From NCBI RefSeq assembly GCF_011684115.1, contig NZ_JAADJV010000007.1, positions 1 to 64,000 of the forward strand: DNA of 64,000 bases, in the 5' to 3' direction. Positions 51,103-59,094 of this stretch are shown one piece after another (positions within the stretch are counted from its first letter, which is position 1; the number at the start of each line of letters is the position of its first letter). The notes beneath the pieces were generated by a model. It made no database searches. It saw only the letters and a program-made list of their open reading frames with translations, and had not been told where the DNA came from. This DNA is from Rahnella aceris (GTDB lineage Bacteria; Pseudomonadota; Gammaproteobacteria; Enterobacterales; Enterobacteriaceae). A program made the translations under genes and the position numbers.

Positions 51103-51103
51103 T
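51076..51103 (+). promoter_or_regulatory. uvrD promoter
   Basis: TTGGCA (51076-51081), a 16-bp spacer and a consensus TATAAT (51098-51103) at the end of yigB. The start would fall near 51110, just before the LexA box. Confidence 0.7.
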
Positions 51104-51119
51104 CCCTTCTTAAATTACT

Positions 51120-51135
51120 CTGTATAAATTCACAG
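51120..51135 (+). promoter_or_regulatory. LexA (SOS) box of uvrD
   Basis: CTGTATAAATTCACAG fits CTGT-N8-ACAG perfectly and is placed like the E. coli uvrD SOS box. LexA bound here would block early elongation from the promoter at 51076-51103 until DNA damage. Confidence 0.9.
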
Positions 51136-51198
51136 TGGAAATGCATTCGCGGCGATAATTTTCGCGTGAGTGCTTTTCTCATCTGACAAACGGTGCCT

Positions 51199-53361
51199 AT
51201 GGACGTTTCTGACCTGCTCGACAGCCTGAATGAAAAACAACGTGAAGCCGTGGCCGCGCCGCGCAGCAATCTGTTGGTGCTGGCCGGAGCAGGCAGTGGC
51301 AAAACCCGCGTGCTGGTTCACCGCATAGCGTGGTTGCTGGCGGTAGAAAAGTGCTCGCCGTATTCTATTATGGCCGTCACATTTACCAATAAAGCGGCGG
51401 CAGAAATGCGCCACCGTATCGACCAGCTGATCGGCACCAGTCAGGGCGGCATGTGGATTGGTACCTTCCACGGCCTCGCGCACCGTTTGCTGCGTGCACA
51501 CCATTTAGACGCCAATTTGCCACAGGATTTCCAGATCCTCGACAGTGATGACCAGATACGTCTGATCAAACGCCTGATCAAAGCCCTGAACATCGACGAT
51601 AAACAATGGCCCCCGCGTCAGGCGATGTGGTACATCAACGGCAAAAAAGACGAAGGTCTGCGCCCGCAGCATGTCGAAACCTACAACAATCCCGTTGAAG
51701 CGACCTGGTTACGCATTTATCAGGCCTATCAGGAAGCTTGTGACCGTGCCGGGCTGGTGGATTTTGCCGAGCTGTTGCTGCGCGCCCACGAACTCTGGCT
51801 GAACAAGCCGCATATTTTGCAGCATTACCGCGAACGTTTTACCAACCTGATGGTGGACGAATTCCAGGACACCAACAGCATTCAGTACGCGTGGATCCGC
51901 CTGCTGGCAGGTGACAACAATAATGTGATGATCGTGGGTGATGATGACCAGTCGATTTACGGCTGGCGCGGTGCGCAGGTTGAAAACATCCAGCGCTTCC
52001 TGAAAGATTTCCCGAATGCACAAACCATCCGTCTGGAGCAGAACTACCGTTCAACCAGCACCATCCTGAAAGCTGCCAACTCACTGATTGAAAACAACAA
52101 TGGCCGTATGGGTAAAAACCTGTGGACCGAGGACGGCGAAGGCGAACCGATTTCACTCTATTGCGCGTTCAACGAACTGGATGAATCGCGCTTTGTGGTT
52201 AACCGCATCAAAACCTGGCAGGACAACGGCGGTGCGCTGAAAGATTGCGCCATTCTTTACCGCAGCAACGCCCAGTCGCGTGTGCTGGAAGAAGCCTTAT
52301 TGCAGATGGCGATGCCATACCGTATTTATGGCGGTCAGCGGTTCTTCGACCGTCAGGAAATCAAAGATGCGCTGGCGTATCTGCGATTGATGTCGAACCG
52401 CAATGACGATGCCGCTTTTGAGCGCGTGGTGAACACACCGACGCGCGGCATCGGCGACCGCACGCTGGATGTGGTGCGCCAGACAGCACGTGATCGTCAG
52501 ATGACCATGTGGCAGGCCACCTGCGCGCTGTTGCAGGAAAAAGTGCTGGCAGGTCGTGCGGCATCTTCACTGCAACGCTTCACCGAACTGGTTGACGCAC
52601 TGGCGCATGAAACCTCAGATATGCCGCTGCACGTGCAGACTGACCGGGTGATTAAAGATTCCGGCCTGTTCATCATGTATGAGCAGGAAAAAGGCGAAAA
52701 AGGGCAGGCGCGAATCGAAAACTTAGAGGAACTGGTGACAGCAACACGCCAGTTCAGCTATCAGGATGAAGACGAAGATCTGATGCCGCTGCAGGCGTTT
52801 CTGTCCCATGCCGCGCTGGAAGCGGGCGAAGGGCAGGCGGATGCCAATCAGGATGCGACGCAGTTAATGACACTACACTCGGCGAAAGGGCTGGAGTTCC
52901 CGCAGGTGTTTATCGTCGGCATGGAAGAGGGCATGTTCCCGAGCCAGATGTCGCTGGAAGAAGGCGGACGTCTGGAAGAAGAACGCCGTCTGGCGTATGT
53001 CGGCGTCACCCGCGCTATGCAAAAATTGACCCTGACCTACGCGGAAACCCGCCGTTTATACGGCAAAGAAGTGTCTCATCGCCCGTCACGTTTTGTCGGC
53101 GAACTGCCGGAAGATTGTGTCGAAGAAGTCAGGATGCGCGCCAGTGTGTCACGCCCGATGAGCAACCGCAGCGTCGGCACGCCAACCAGCGTCAGCGACA
53201 CCGGCTTCAAACTCGGCCAGCGCGTTGTGCATCCTAAATTCGGCGAAGGTACTATCGTCAATATGGAAGGCAGCGGCGAACACAGCCGGTTACAAGTGGC
53301 GTTCCCGGGCGAAGGGATTAAGTGGCTGGTTGCCGCCTACGCCCGCCTCGAAGCCGTCTGA
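51199..53361 (+). CDS. uvrD: DNA helicase II UvrD
   Basis: A 720-aa SF1A helicase for nucleotide excision and mismatch repair, same length as E. coli. Walker A GAGSGKT is at 30-36; [32 protein letters not shown] and VGVTRAM follow, and the C-terminal Tudor-like tail (HPKFGEGTIVNMEG) binds UvrB/RNA polymerase. ATG 51199 (MDVSDLLDSLNEKQ) is chosen by alignment over a GTG two codons upstream. SOS-controlled through the box at 51120. Confidence 0.97.
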   Translation: MDVSDLLDSLNEKQREAVAAPRSNLLVLAGAGSGKTRVLVHRIAWLLAVEKCSPYSIMAVTFTNKAAAEMRHRIDQLIGTSQGGMWIGTFHGLAHRLLRAHHLDANLPQDFQILDSDDQIRLIKRLIKALNIDDKQWPPRQAMWYINGKKDEGLRPQHVETYNNPVEATWLRIYQAYQEACDRAGLVDFAELLLRAHELWLNKPHILQHYRERFTNLMVDEFQDTNSIQYAWIRLLAGDNNNVMIVGDDDQSIYGWRGAQVENIQRFLKDFPNAQTIRLEQNYRSTSTILKAANSLIENNNGRMGKNLWTEDGEGEPISLYCAFNELDESRFVVNRIKTWQDNGGALKDCAILYRSNAQSRVLEEALLQMAMPYRIYGGQRFFDRQEIKDALAYLRLMSNRNDDAAFERVVNTPTRGIGDRTLDVVRQTARDRQMTMWQATCALLQEKVLAGRAASSLQRFTELVDALAHETSDMPLHVQTDRVIKDSGLFIMYEQEKGEKGQARIENLEELVTATRQFSYQDEDEDLMPLQAFLSHAALEAGEGQADANQDATQLMTLHSAKGLEFPQVFIVGMEEGMFPSQMSLEEGGRLEEERRLAYVGVTRAMQKLTLTYAETRRLYGKEVSHRPSRFVGELPEDCVEEVRMRASVSRPMSNRSVGTPTSVSDTGFKLGQRVVHPKFGEGTIVNMEGSGEHSRLQVAFPGEGIKWLVAAYARLEAV

Positions 53362-53369
53362 TTTTTAAC

Positions 53370-53496
53370 TCCCTCCCCTGCGAAGGGGAGGGTTGGGGTG
53401 GGGTATTAAGGTCAAAAACCAACGTTTAAGCGCGCTTAATCTCCTGTTTTGTCTGTAAAACCCCCTCCCATCCTCCCCCTTCGCAGGGGGAGGAGC
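53370..53496. repeat. Inverted-repeat (MITE-like) element after uvrD
   Basis: Two GC-rich arms about 35 nt long lie in opposite orientation: 53370-53404 (CCCTCCCCTGCGAAGGGGAG then TTGGGGTGGGG) and 53461-53496 (its reverse complement with a few changes). Each arm is itself a hairpin around TGCGAA. The 55-bp centre carries a perfect 14-bp palindrome TTAAGCGCGCTTAA at 53426-53439. No transposase is encoded, so this looks like a small non-autonomous repeat. Confidence 0.7.
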
Positions 53497-53503
53497 CGAA
53501 AGG

Positions 53504-53980
53504 TCAGAGGCTAAATGTTTCACCCACTTCGGCTTTCGCATACCATTCCAGCGTTTCTTTGACACCTTCTTCGCCTTCCGGCGGGGTGCCTGGCAGATAA
53601 TCCTGTTCCTGAACTGGCTGATACGCACCGTGTTTCACTTCAAAAATCACGCCGCCTTCGTCGAGAGATAGCACGCTGTGCCAGGTATTGGCCGGGATTT
53701 CCAGCAGACGGGTTTCTGCGCCGAGCCACAGGCGGTCGGTGACTTCGCCGCTGTTATCGTAAATCAGTACCAGAAAGCGACCACGCAGGGCGGTCAGCAT
53801 TTCCCAGGTGTGTGGATGGCGGTGAATGCGCACATAAGTGCCGGGTTCCATGGCGATGGCCAGACGCTGAACGTCATCTTCAGGCGCCGGATGCATATTC
53901 AGATTTTGACGCAGTCGCGGTGAATGCGCCGCCTTGGTGATCAGGTCGCATAACGTATCTTGGTTTATCTGCTTAATCAT
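53504..53980 (-). CDS. WbuC-family cupin-fold metalloprotein
   Basis: A 158-aa single-domain cupin. The metal-binding motif HRHPHTWEMLTALRGRF lies near residues 53-69 and the second cupin motif around ANTWHSVLSLDEGG. It resembles WbuC-type proteins found in O-antigen clusters, whose function is not established. The C-terminal GTPPEGEEGVKETLEWY is typical of that family. The ribosome site is weak. It lies alone between uvrD and corA, where E. coli has an unrelated gene. The 3' end abuts the MITE-like repeat. Confidence 0.8.
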   Translation of the reverse strand: MIKQINQDTLCDLITKAAHSPRLRQNLNMHPAPEDDVQRLAIAMEPGTYVRIHRHPHTWEMLTALRGRFLVLIYDNSGEVTDRLWLGAETRLLEIPANTWHSVLSLDEGGVIFEVKHGAYQPVQEQDYLPGTPPEGEEGVKETLEWYAKAEVGETFSL

Positions 53981-54399
53981 TTTGGGTATCTGAAAAGTGA
54001 GGGGAGATCAGGGCATTGAGTGTAGCCAAAAAAGCACCCTCCGATAAGCCGGTAAGGTTATCAGGCCAGCCTGAAATTTATGCATAAATGTTGCCAGAAT
54101 AGATTTGTTCGCGGTTGACAGTCTTTTTATTCCCGGCGTAACATGCGCGCACTATTATCAATGAGGAACTTCGCCTTGGACACACCCAGTAGATACTGGC
54201 TCAATAACCTGTTCATTAGGTACCACTTCTAAGGCCCTCCTCTTTGCTGATGGCCTTAGTGGTTGTCAGCGACCCCCGTTCTGTCGCTGTGAGTCAGATC
54301 TGAATTTGGTCTGAATTACGCCGGTGACAATTCTCACCCCGTGATTTTCTGTGCTTCAACGCGTTGTCCACTTTCTGTCATTTTTGGGAGAACGGGCAC
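53981..54399 (+). promoter_or_regulatory. corA promoter and leader RNA
   Basis: A 419-bp gap. TTGACA (54115-54120), an 18-bp spacer and TAACAT (54139-54144) form a promoter with a start near 54151, leaving a leader of about 250 nt. The leader holds a short peptide (54176-54232), a hairpin 54230-54258 whose 5' arm contains that peptide's stop codon, a second hairpin 54267-54289 (CAGCGAC/GTCGCTG), then a pyrimidine-rich stretch before GGGAG and the corA ATG. This fits the leader-peptide and Rho-dependent control described for Salmonella corA. Confidence 0.55.
54176..54232 (+). CDS. corL: Putative corA leader peptide (CorL-like)
   Basis: A TTG-initiated 18-residue frame (MDTPSRYWLNNLFIRYHF). 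TGAGGAA lies 8 nt upstream of the TTG. An in-frame ATG at 54161 would give 23 residues but has no ribosome site. The stop codon sits in the 5' arm of the hairpin at 54230-54258, so translation through the end would melt that hairpin. Homology to Salmonella CorL is inferred from position and architecture, not verified. Confidence 0.5.
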   Translation: MDTPSRYWLNNLFIRYHF

Positions 54400-55350
54400 A
54401 TGCTGAGTGCTTTTAAATTAGAAAACAGCCGCTTATCCCGTTTAGAGCTGGACGAGTCAGACGATCTCAAAACCTCATTGTGGGTGGATTTGGTCGAACC
54501 TGACGAGCTGGAGCGTGAGCGCGTTCAAAGTGAATTAGGGCAAAGCCTGGCGACACGTCCTGAACTGGACGACATCGAAGCTTCTGCACGTTTCTTTGAA
54601 GATGAAGACGGCCTGCACATTCACTCCTTCTTTTACTATGAAGATGCCGAAGATCATGCCGGCAACAGCACCGTGGCATTTACCGTGCGCGAAGGTCGTC
54701 TGTATACCCTGCGTGAGCGCGAATTACCGGCATTTCGTCTCTACCGTATGCGTGCCCGCAACCAGACGCTGGTTGACGGCAACGCCTATGAACTGCTGCT
54801 GGATTTGTTCGAAACTAAAATAGAGCAACTGGCGGATGAAATTGAAAATATCTACAGTGATCTGGAAAAACTCAGCCGCGTGATCATGGAAGGGCATCAG
54901 GGCGACGAATACGATGCTGCACTTTCCACGCTGGCAGAACTGGAAGATATCGGCTGGAAAGTGCGTTTATGTCTGATGGATACCCAGCGCGCGCTGAATT
55001 TCCTGGTGCGTAAGGCTCGTTTACCCGCAGGTCAGCTTGAGCAGGCACGTGAAGTATTACGCGATATCGAATCCCTGTTGCCGCACAACGAATCCCTGTT
55101 CCAGAAAGTTAACTTCCTGATGCAGGCGGCGATGGGTTTTATCAACATCGAACAGAACCGCATTATTAAGATTTTCTCGGTGGTTTCGGTGGTGTTCCTG
55201 CCGCCAACGCTGGTGGCTTCCAGTTACGGGATGAACTTTGAATTCATGCCGGAACTGAAATGGTCATTCGGTTATCCGGGCGCGATTGCGCTGATGATCC
55301 TCGCCGGGCTGGCGCCTTACCTGTACTTCAAACGTAAAAACTGGTTATAA
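54400..55350 (+). CDS. corA: Magnesium/cobalt transporter CorA
   Basis: A 316-aa CorA channel, same length as E. coli. It has a large N-terminal cytoplasmic domain with the long stalk helix, two C-terminal TM segments and the signature YGMN at 276-279, followed by the acidic FEFMPEL loop. It is the main Mg2+ uptake route. ATG 54400 gives [16 protein letters not shown], matching E. coli; the longer frame from 54364 is leader. GGGAG precedes. Confidence 0.96.
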   Translation: MLSAFKLENSRLSRLELDESDDLKTSLWVDLVEPDELERERVQSELGQSLATRPELDDIEASARFFEDEDGLHIHSFFYYEDAEDHAGNSTVAFTVREGRLYTLRERELPAFRLYRMRARNQTLVDGNAYELLLDLFETKIEQLADEIENIYSDLEKLSRVIMEGHQGDEYDAALSTLAELEDIGWKVRLCLMDTQRALNFLVRKARLPAGQLEQAREVLRDIESLLPHNESLFQKVNFLMQAAMGFINIEQNRIIKIFSVVSVVFLPPTLVASSYGMNFEFMPELKWSFGYPGAIALMILAGLAPYLYFKRKNWL

Positions 55351-55356
55351 CCGACC

Positions 55357-56424
55357 ATGCTGATGGAAAGGATGGTTCCGGCGGGGCAGTGGTTTATCCT
55401 CGTCGTTTCCTCACTGATTCTGGGCATTATTTTTCAGACCTTCCACGTTCCCGCTGCGCTCCTGCTCGGGCCGATGATTGTCGGCGTCGTCATGGGTTTA
55501 TTGGGTGCCAGCGTGCGTATTCATCCGCTGTTCTTCAAAATATCGCAGGGCATTTTGGGCTGTATGATCGCGCAAAGTCTGTCGCCCTCGATTCTGCCAC
55601 CGTTACTCAATGACTGGCCGCTGGTGCTGATGGTGCTGGTGGCGACGCTGCTTGCCAGCGGACTTTCCGGCTGGTTGCTGGTACGTTTTAGCCAGTTACC
55701 CGGCCCGACCGGCGCGTGGGGTTCATCACCCGGCGGTGCCAGCGCCATGGTCGCGATGGCCGGTGATTTCGGTGCGGATGTCCGTCTGGTGGCGTTTATG
55801 CAGTATCTGCGCGTGTTGTTTGTTGCCACGGCTGCCGCATTTGTTGCGCGTATGGCTATGGGCGACAGCGCATCGCTGGCGGCGGCAGTGGTCTGGTTCC
55901 CGCCGCTCACCTGGCGTTTCTTTGCCACGCTATTTCTGGCAGTAGCCGGTGTCTGGCTGGGGCCGCGCCTGCGTATCCCTTCCGGCGCGCTGCTGCTTCC
56001 GGCCATTGTCGGCGCGGTTTTGCATTCCACCGGAACGGTGACCTTAGAAGTGCCGGAATGGCTGCTGGCGATGGCGTACACGCTGATTGGCTGGAGTGTC
56101 GGGCTGCGCTTTACGCGTCCGATTTTCAAACTGGCCTTACGCACGCTGCCTCAGATGATTGCCTCGATTATCGGACTGATGCTGATTTGCGGGGGCATGG
56201 CATGGGTGCTGACCAAACTTTTGCACGTCGATATGCTGACGGCTTATCTGGCGACCAGCCCGGGCGGGCTGGACACCGTGGCGATTATTGCGGCGGGCAG
56301 CCACGCCGATTTAGGTTTTGTGATGGCGATGCAGACGCTGCGTCTGATCACCATCCTGGCAACCGGCCCCGCGATGGCGCGCTTTATCTCACGCAGTGCT
56401 GTGTCCGCTTCTTCCTCGTCGTAA
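55357..56424 (+). CDS. AbrB-family membrane transporter
   Basis: A 355-aa polytopic protein of the AbrB/PF05145 family with two related halves, each with a PGG motif (GSSPGGASAMVAMA and ATSPGGLDTVAII). About 10 TM segments. The family was annotated as an ammonia monooxygenase regulator but its members are predicted transporters of unknown substrate. It lies 6 nt after corA, so it is probably co-transcribed. Its last 36 bp overlap the end of the convergent rarD. E. coli has abrB elsewhere. Confidence 0.8.
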   Translation: MLMERMVPAGQWFILVVSSLILGIIFQTFHVPAALLLGPMIVGVVMGLLGASVRIHPLFFKISQGILGCMIAQSLSPSILPPLLNDWPLVLMVLVATLLASGLSGWLLVRFSQLPGPTGAWGSSPGGASAMVAMAGDFGADVRLVAFMQYLRVLFVATAAAFVARMAMGDSASLAAAVVWFPPLTWRFFATLFLAVAGVWLGPRLRIPSGALLLPAIVGAVLHSTGTVTLEVPEWLLAMAYTLIGWSVGLRFTRPIFKLALRTLPQMIASIIGLMLICGGMAWVLTKLLHVDMLTAYLATSPGGLDTVAIIAAGSHADLGFVMAMQTLRLITILATGPAMARFISRSAVSASSSS

Positions 56425-57303
56425 ACGCCCCTGCGTGTAGAGCGCATCGCCGATAAAGCACAGCAGTCCCACCCAGATAAAGCCGAAGGTGATAAGTTGT
56501 GAGGTGTTGACGGTTTCACCGTAAAACACCACGGCCAGCAGGAACATCAGCGTTGGCCCGAGATACTGGAAAAAGCCCAGCGTGGAGAGCTTCAGCCGGG
56601 CAGCGGCGGCGGTAAAGAACAGTAGCGGAATGGTGGTGATAATCCCGGCCGCCATCAGCAATAAATCCAGAGACCACGGATTCGCTGCCAGATTGCTGGT
56701 CTGGCTGTGGGCAATAAAGAACAGATAAATCCCGGCCACCGGCAGCAACCAGAGGGTTTCAATCAGCATCCCGGTTTGCGAATCTACGCCTATTTTTTTA
56801 CGCAGCAGGCCATAGAAGGCGAATGTCAGGGACAGCCCGATGGTGATGACCGGCACGGAACCAAATACCCACACCTGCACCAGCACCCCGGCGAAAGCCA
56901 GCGCCACGGCGAACCATTGCAAACTTCGGAATCGTTCACGCAAAAACAGCATGCCAAGCACCACATTCACCAGCGGATTGATAAAGTAGCCGAGGCTGGC
57001 TTCCAGAATGTGATTATGATTAATTGCCCAAATAAAAATCAGCCAGTTCCCACCGACAAGCAGGGCGGTAATCAGTAACATGCCGATTTTCTTCGGTTGT
57101 GCCAATACCCGGCGGACATCGCCCCAGCTGCGGCTGACGGAGAGCAGCACTAACATAAAGAAGAAAGACCAGATCACCCGGTGAGTCAGAATTTCATCCG
57201 CCGGAACCTGTTTGATGAGCTTGAAATACGCCGGCGCGATCCCCCAGATCAGATAGGCGATAAAGGCAAAAATAACACCTTGCCGGGTACGGTGTGCGTC
57301 CAT
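56389..57303 (-). CDS. rarD: RarD, EamA-family membrane transporter
   Basis: A 304-aa DMT/EamA protein with 10 TM segments (E. coli RarD 296 aa). Motifs FIAYLIWGIAPAYFKLI, EASLGYFINPLVNVVLG and GFFQYLGPTLMFLLAVVFYGE are typical. E. coli RarD was linked to chloramphenicol resistance by annotation, but the substrate is unsure. It overlaps the AbrB-family gene tail to tail by 36 bp. It follows yigI in the same direction. Confidence 0.92.
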   Translation of the reverse strand: MDAHRTRQGVIFAFIAYLIWGIAPAYFKLIKQVPADEILTHRVIWSFFFMLVLLSVSRSWGDVRRVLAQPKKIGMLLITALLVGGNWLIFIWAINHNHILEASLGYFINPLVNVVLGMLFLRERFRSLQWFAVALAFAGVLVQVWVFGSVPVITIGLSLTFAFYGLLRKKIGVDSQTGMLIETLWLLPVAGIYLFFIAHSQTSNLAANPWSLDLLLMAAGIITTIPLLFFTAAAARLKLSTLGFFQYLGPTLMFLLAVVFYGETVNTSQLITFGFIWVGLLCFIGDALYTQGRLRRGRSGHSTA

Positions 57304-57350
57304 GTGGGTACCTGAAAAAAGAGTAAGGAAAGAAGCGAGTTTACCTGATC

Positions 57351-57833
57351 TCAGCCCACCATATAGGTCGCCGTAGTGGTCGCGATGTGAATGCCCGTGT
57401 CGCTGTGTAAATCCACGCGCGCCACGGAGACTTTGTTCCCGGCACGGATCAGGCTGGCGGAGGCAATAAAATACTCGCCACGGCCCGGACGCAGGTAATC
57501 AACGCGTAAATCGATGGTGCCCATCTTGGATAAACGCTGACGCATTTCGGCTTCCAGTAACGGGTGATCAGGTTTGTCGCGGCGGATCAGTGAACTGGTC
57601 ACACAGACCAGACCGGCGGCGACATCCAGCACCGCAGCAATTACGCCGCCGTGCAGGATTTTTTGTGCGGCATTGCCCACCAGTTTTGTCTGGTTGGTAA
57701 ATTTTAACTCTGCGTAGTCGCAGTCGAGACGTTTCAGCTCGAGGCCCAGTTCGCGGTTAAACGGCATATCGTAAACGAAAATATTGCCGATCAGTTGCAG
57801 GGCAGCCTCGTGGCTGAGAGATGAAGCAGACAT
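57351..57833 (-). CDS. yigI: Acyl-CoA thioesterase YigI (hotdog fold)
   Basis: A 160-aa hotdog-fold thioesterase (E. coli YigI 155 aa). The helix-sheet signature [20 protein letters not shown] and the strand [17 protein letters not shown] fit the PaaI-like family. E. coli YigI is reported to act on medium- and long-chain acyl-CoA. It lies upstream of rarD on the minus strand and is divergent from pldA. Confidence 0.92.
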   Translation of the reverse strand: MSASSLSHEAALQLIGNIFVYDMPFNRELGLELKRLDCDYAELKFTNQTKLVGNAAQKILHGGVIAAVLDVAAGLVCVTSSLIRRDKPDHPLLEAEMRQRLSKMGTIDLRVDYLRPGRGEYFIASASLIRAGNKVSVARVDLHSDTGIHIATTTATYMVG

Positions 57834-58087
57834 GAATAAATTCCTGACGAAAACGGGTGGACAGTATGTTCGCCGAAAAAGTTAACGAAGTGTTGATTTT
57901 AGGTGCGGGCAGGAAGGATTTCTACACAGCGAAGGATAAATGTATTCAGTACTCATCTAGAAATGTATTTGTGTGTAAAATGCCCTGCTTTGAGATTTCC
58001 GGATTTTAGTCAGCGCGTGGTTGGCCGGGCAGACGGCATATTTTCAAAAATAATCAGTCGATAACTTTAGGGTGAGGGTAAGGAATA

Positions 58088-58966
58088 ATGCGTAAAAATT
58101 GGGCTGTCGGAGCCGCCATGCTGGCGATGCCAATGCTGGGACACGCCGCAGAGGCCACTGTGCAGGAAGTGCATGATAAACCTGCGGTACGCGGAAGTAT
58201 TATTGCGAATATGTTGCAGGAGCACGACAACCCGTTCACATTATATCCTTACGAACAAAACTACCTGATTTACACTGATACCAGCAATATCAACAAGAAA
58301 GCCATTCAGTCTTACGACTGGGCAGATAAAGCACGTCATGATGAAGTCGAGTTCCAGCTCAGCCTGGCGTTCCCGTTGTGGCGTGGAATTGCGGGTGATA
58401 ATTCGGTGCTCGGCGCGTCTTACACGCAAAAATCATTCTGGCAGCTTTCCAACAGCGGCGAGTCTTCACCTTTTCGTGAGACCAACTACGAGCCACAGCT
58501 TTTCCTCGCCTGGGCAACGGATTACGATTTCCTCGGCTGGACATTGCGCGAAGCAGAATATGGTGTCAGCCATCAGTCTAACGGCCGCTCAGATCCGACG
58601 TCCCGCAGCTGGAACCGCGTGTATGCCCGTTTCATGGCGCAAAACGGTAACTGGCAGGTGGATTTAAAACCGTGGTACCGCATCCCTGAAAGCGATGAAA
58701 ACGACGATAACCCGGACATCAACAAATACATGGGTTATTACCGCCTGAAAGTCGGTTATGCGTGGGGTGACAGCGTGTTCAGCGTGGAAAGCCGTTACAA
58801 CTGGAATACCGGTTACGGCGGTGCGACGACTGGCTGGAGCTACCCGATTTCCAAACAGGTTCGCTTCTATACTCAGGTATTTAGCGGCTACGGCGAGTCA
58901 TTGATCGACTACAACCATAAGCAGACCCGTATCGGTGTGGGTATTATGCTTAACGACATCATGTAA
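58088..58966 (+). CDS. pldA: Outer-membrane phospholipase A
   Basis: A 292-aa OMPLA (E. coli 289 aa). A signal peptide ends after GHA (residue 20). The 12-stranded barrel carries the catalytic triad His162, Ser164 and Asn176 (His142/Ser144/Asn156 of the mature protein). It is a Ca2+-dependent dimeric phospholipase that removes surface phospholipid and is active when the outer membrane is perturbed. It is followed 128 nt later by recQ, as in E. coli. Confidence 0.96.
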   Translation: MRKNWAVGAAMLAMPMLGHAAEATVQEVHDKPAVRGSIIANMLQEHDNPFTLYPYEQNYLIYTDTSNINKKAIQSYDWADKARHDEVEFQLSLAFPLWRGIAGDNSVLGASYTQKSFWQLSNSGESSPFRETNYEPQLFLAWATDYDFLGWTLREAEYGVSHQSNGRSDPTSRSWNRVYARFMAQNGNWQVDLKPWYRIPESDENDDNPDINKYMGYYRLKVGYAWGDSVFSVESRYNWNTGYGGATTGWSYPISKQVRFYTQVFSGYGESLIDYNHKQTRIGVGIMLNDIM

Positions 58967-59044
58967 TTGCGCCATACTTCTGGTTGCAGTTGCGTTGGCC
59001 GCACCCGGAATTATTTAGGTTATATTATGTCGGTGCAGTACAGC

Positions 59045-59070
59045 CCCGGCGGCTTTAGGGCTTAGCCGGG
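59045..59070 (+). other. Hairpin between pldA and recQ
   Basis: CCCGGC pairs with GCCGGG around a 14-nt loop. No T-run follows, so it is more likely a 5' leader structure of recQ than a terminator. Confidence 0.35.
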
Positions 59071-59094
59071 TGGTTTGAACAGTTGGGGAATTGA

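Noticed and set aside
53365..53628. 87-aa minus-strand frame across the repeat element
   Set aside because: It is generated by the palindromic repeat and overlaps the cupin gene in another frame.
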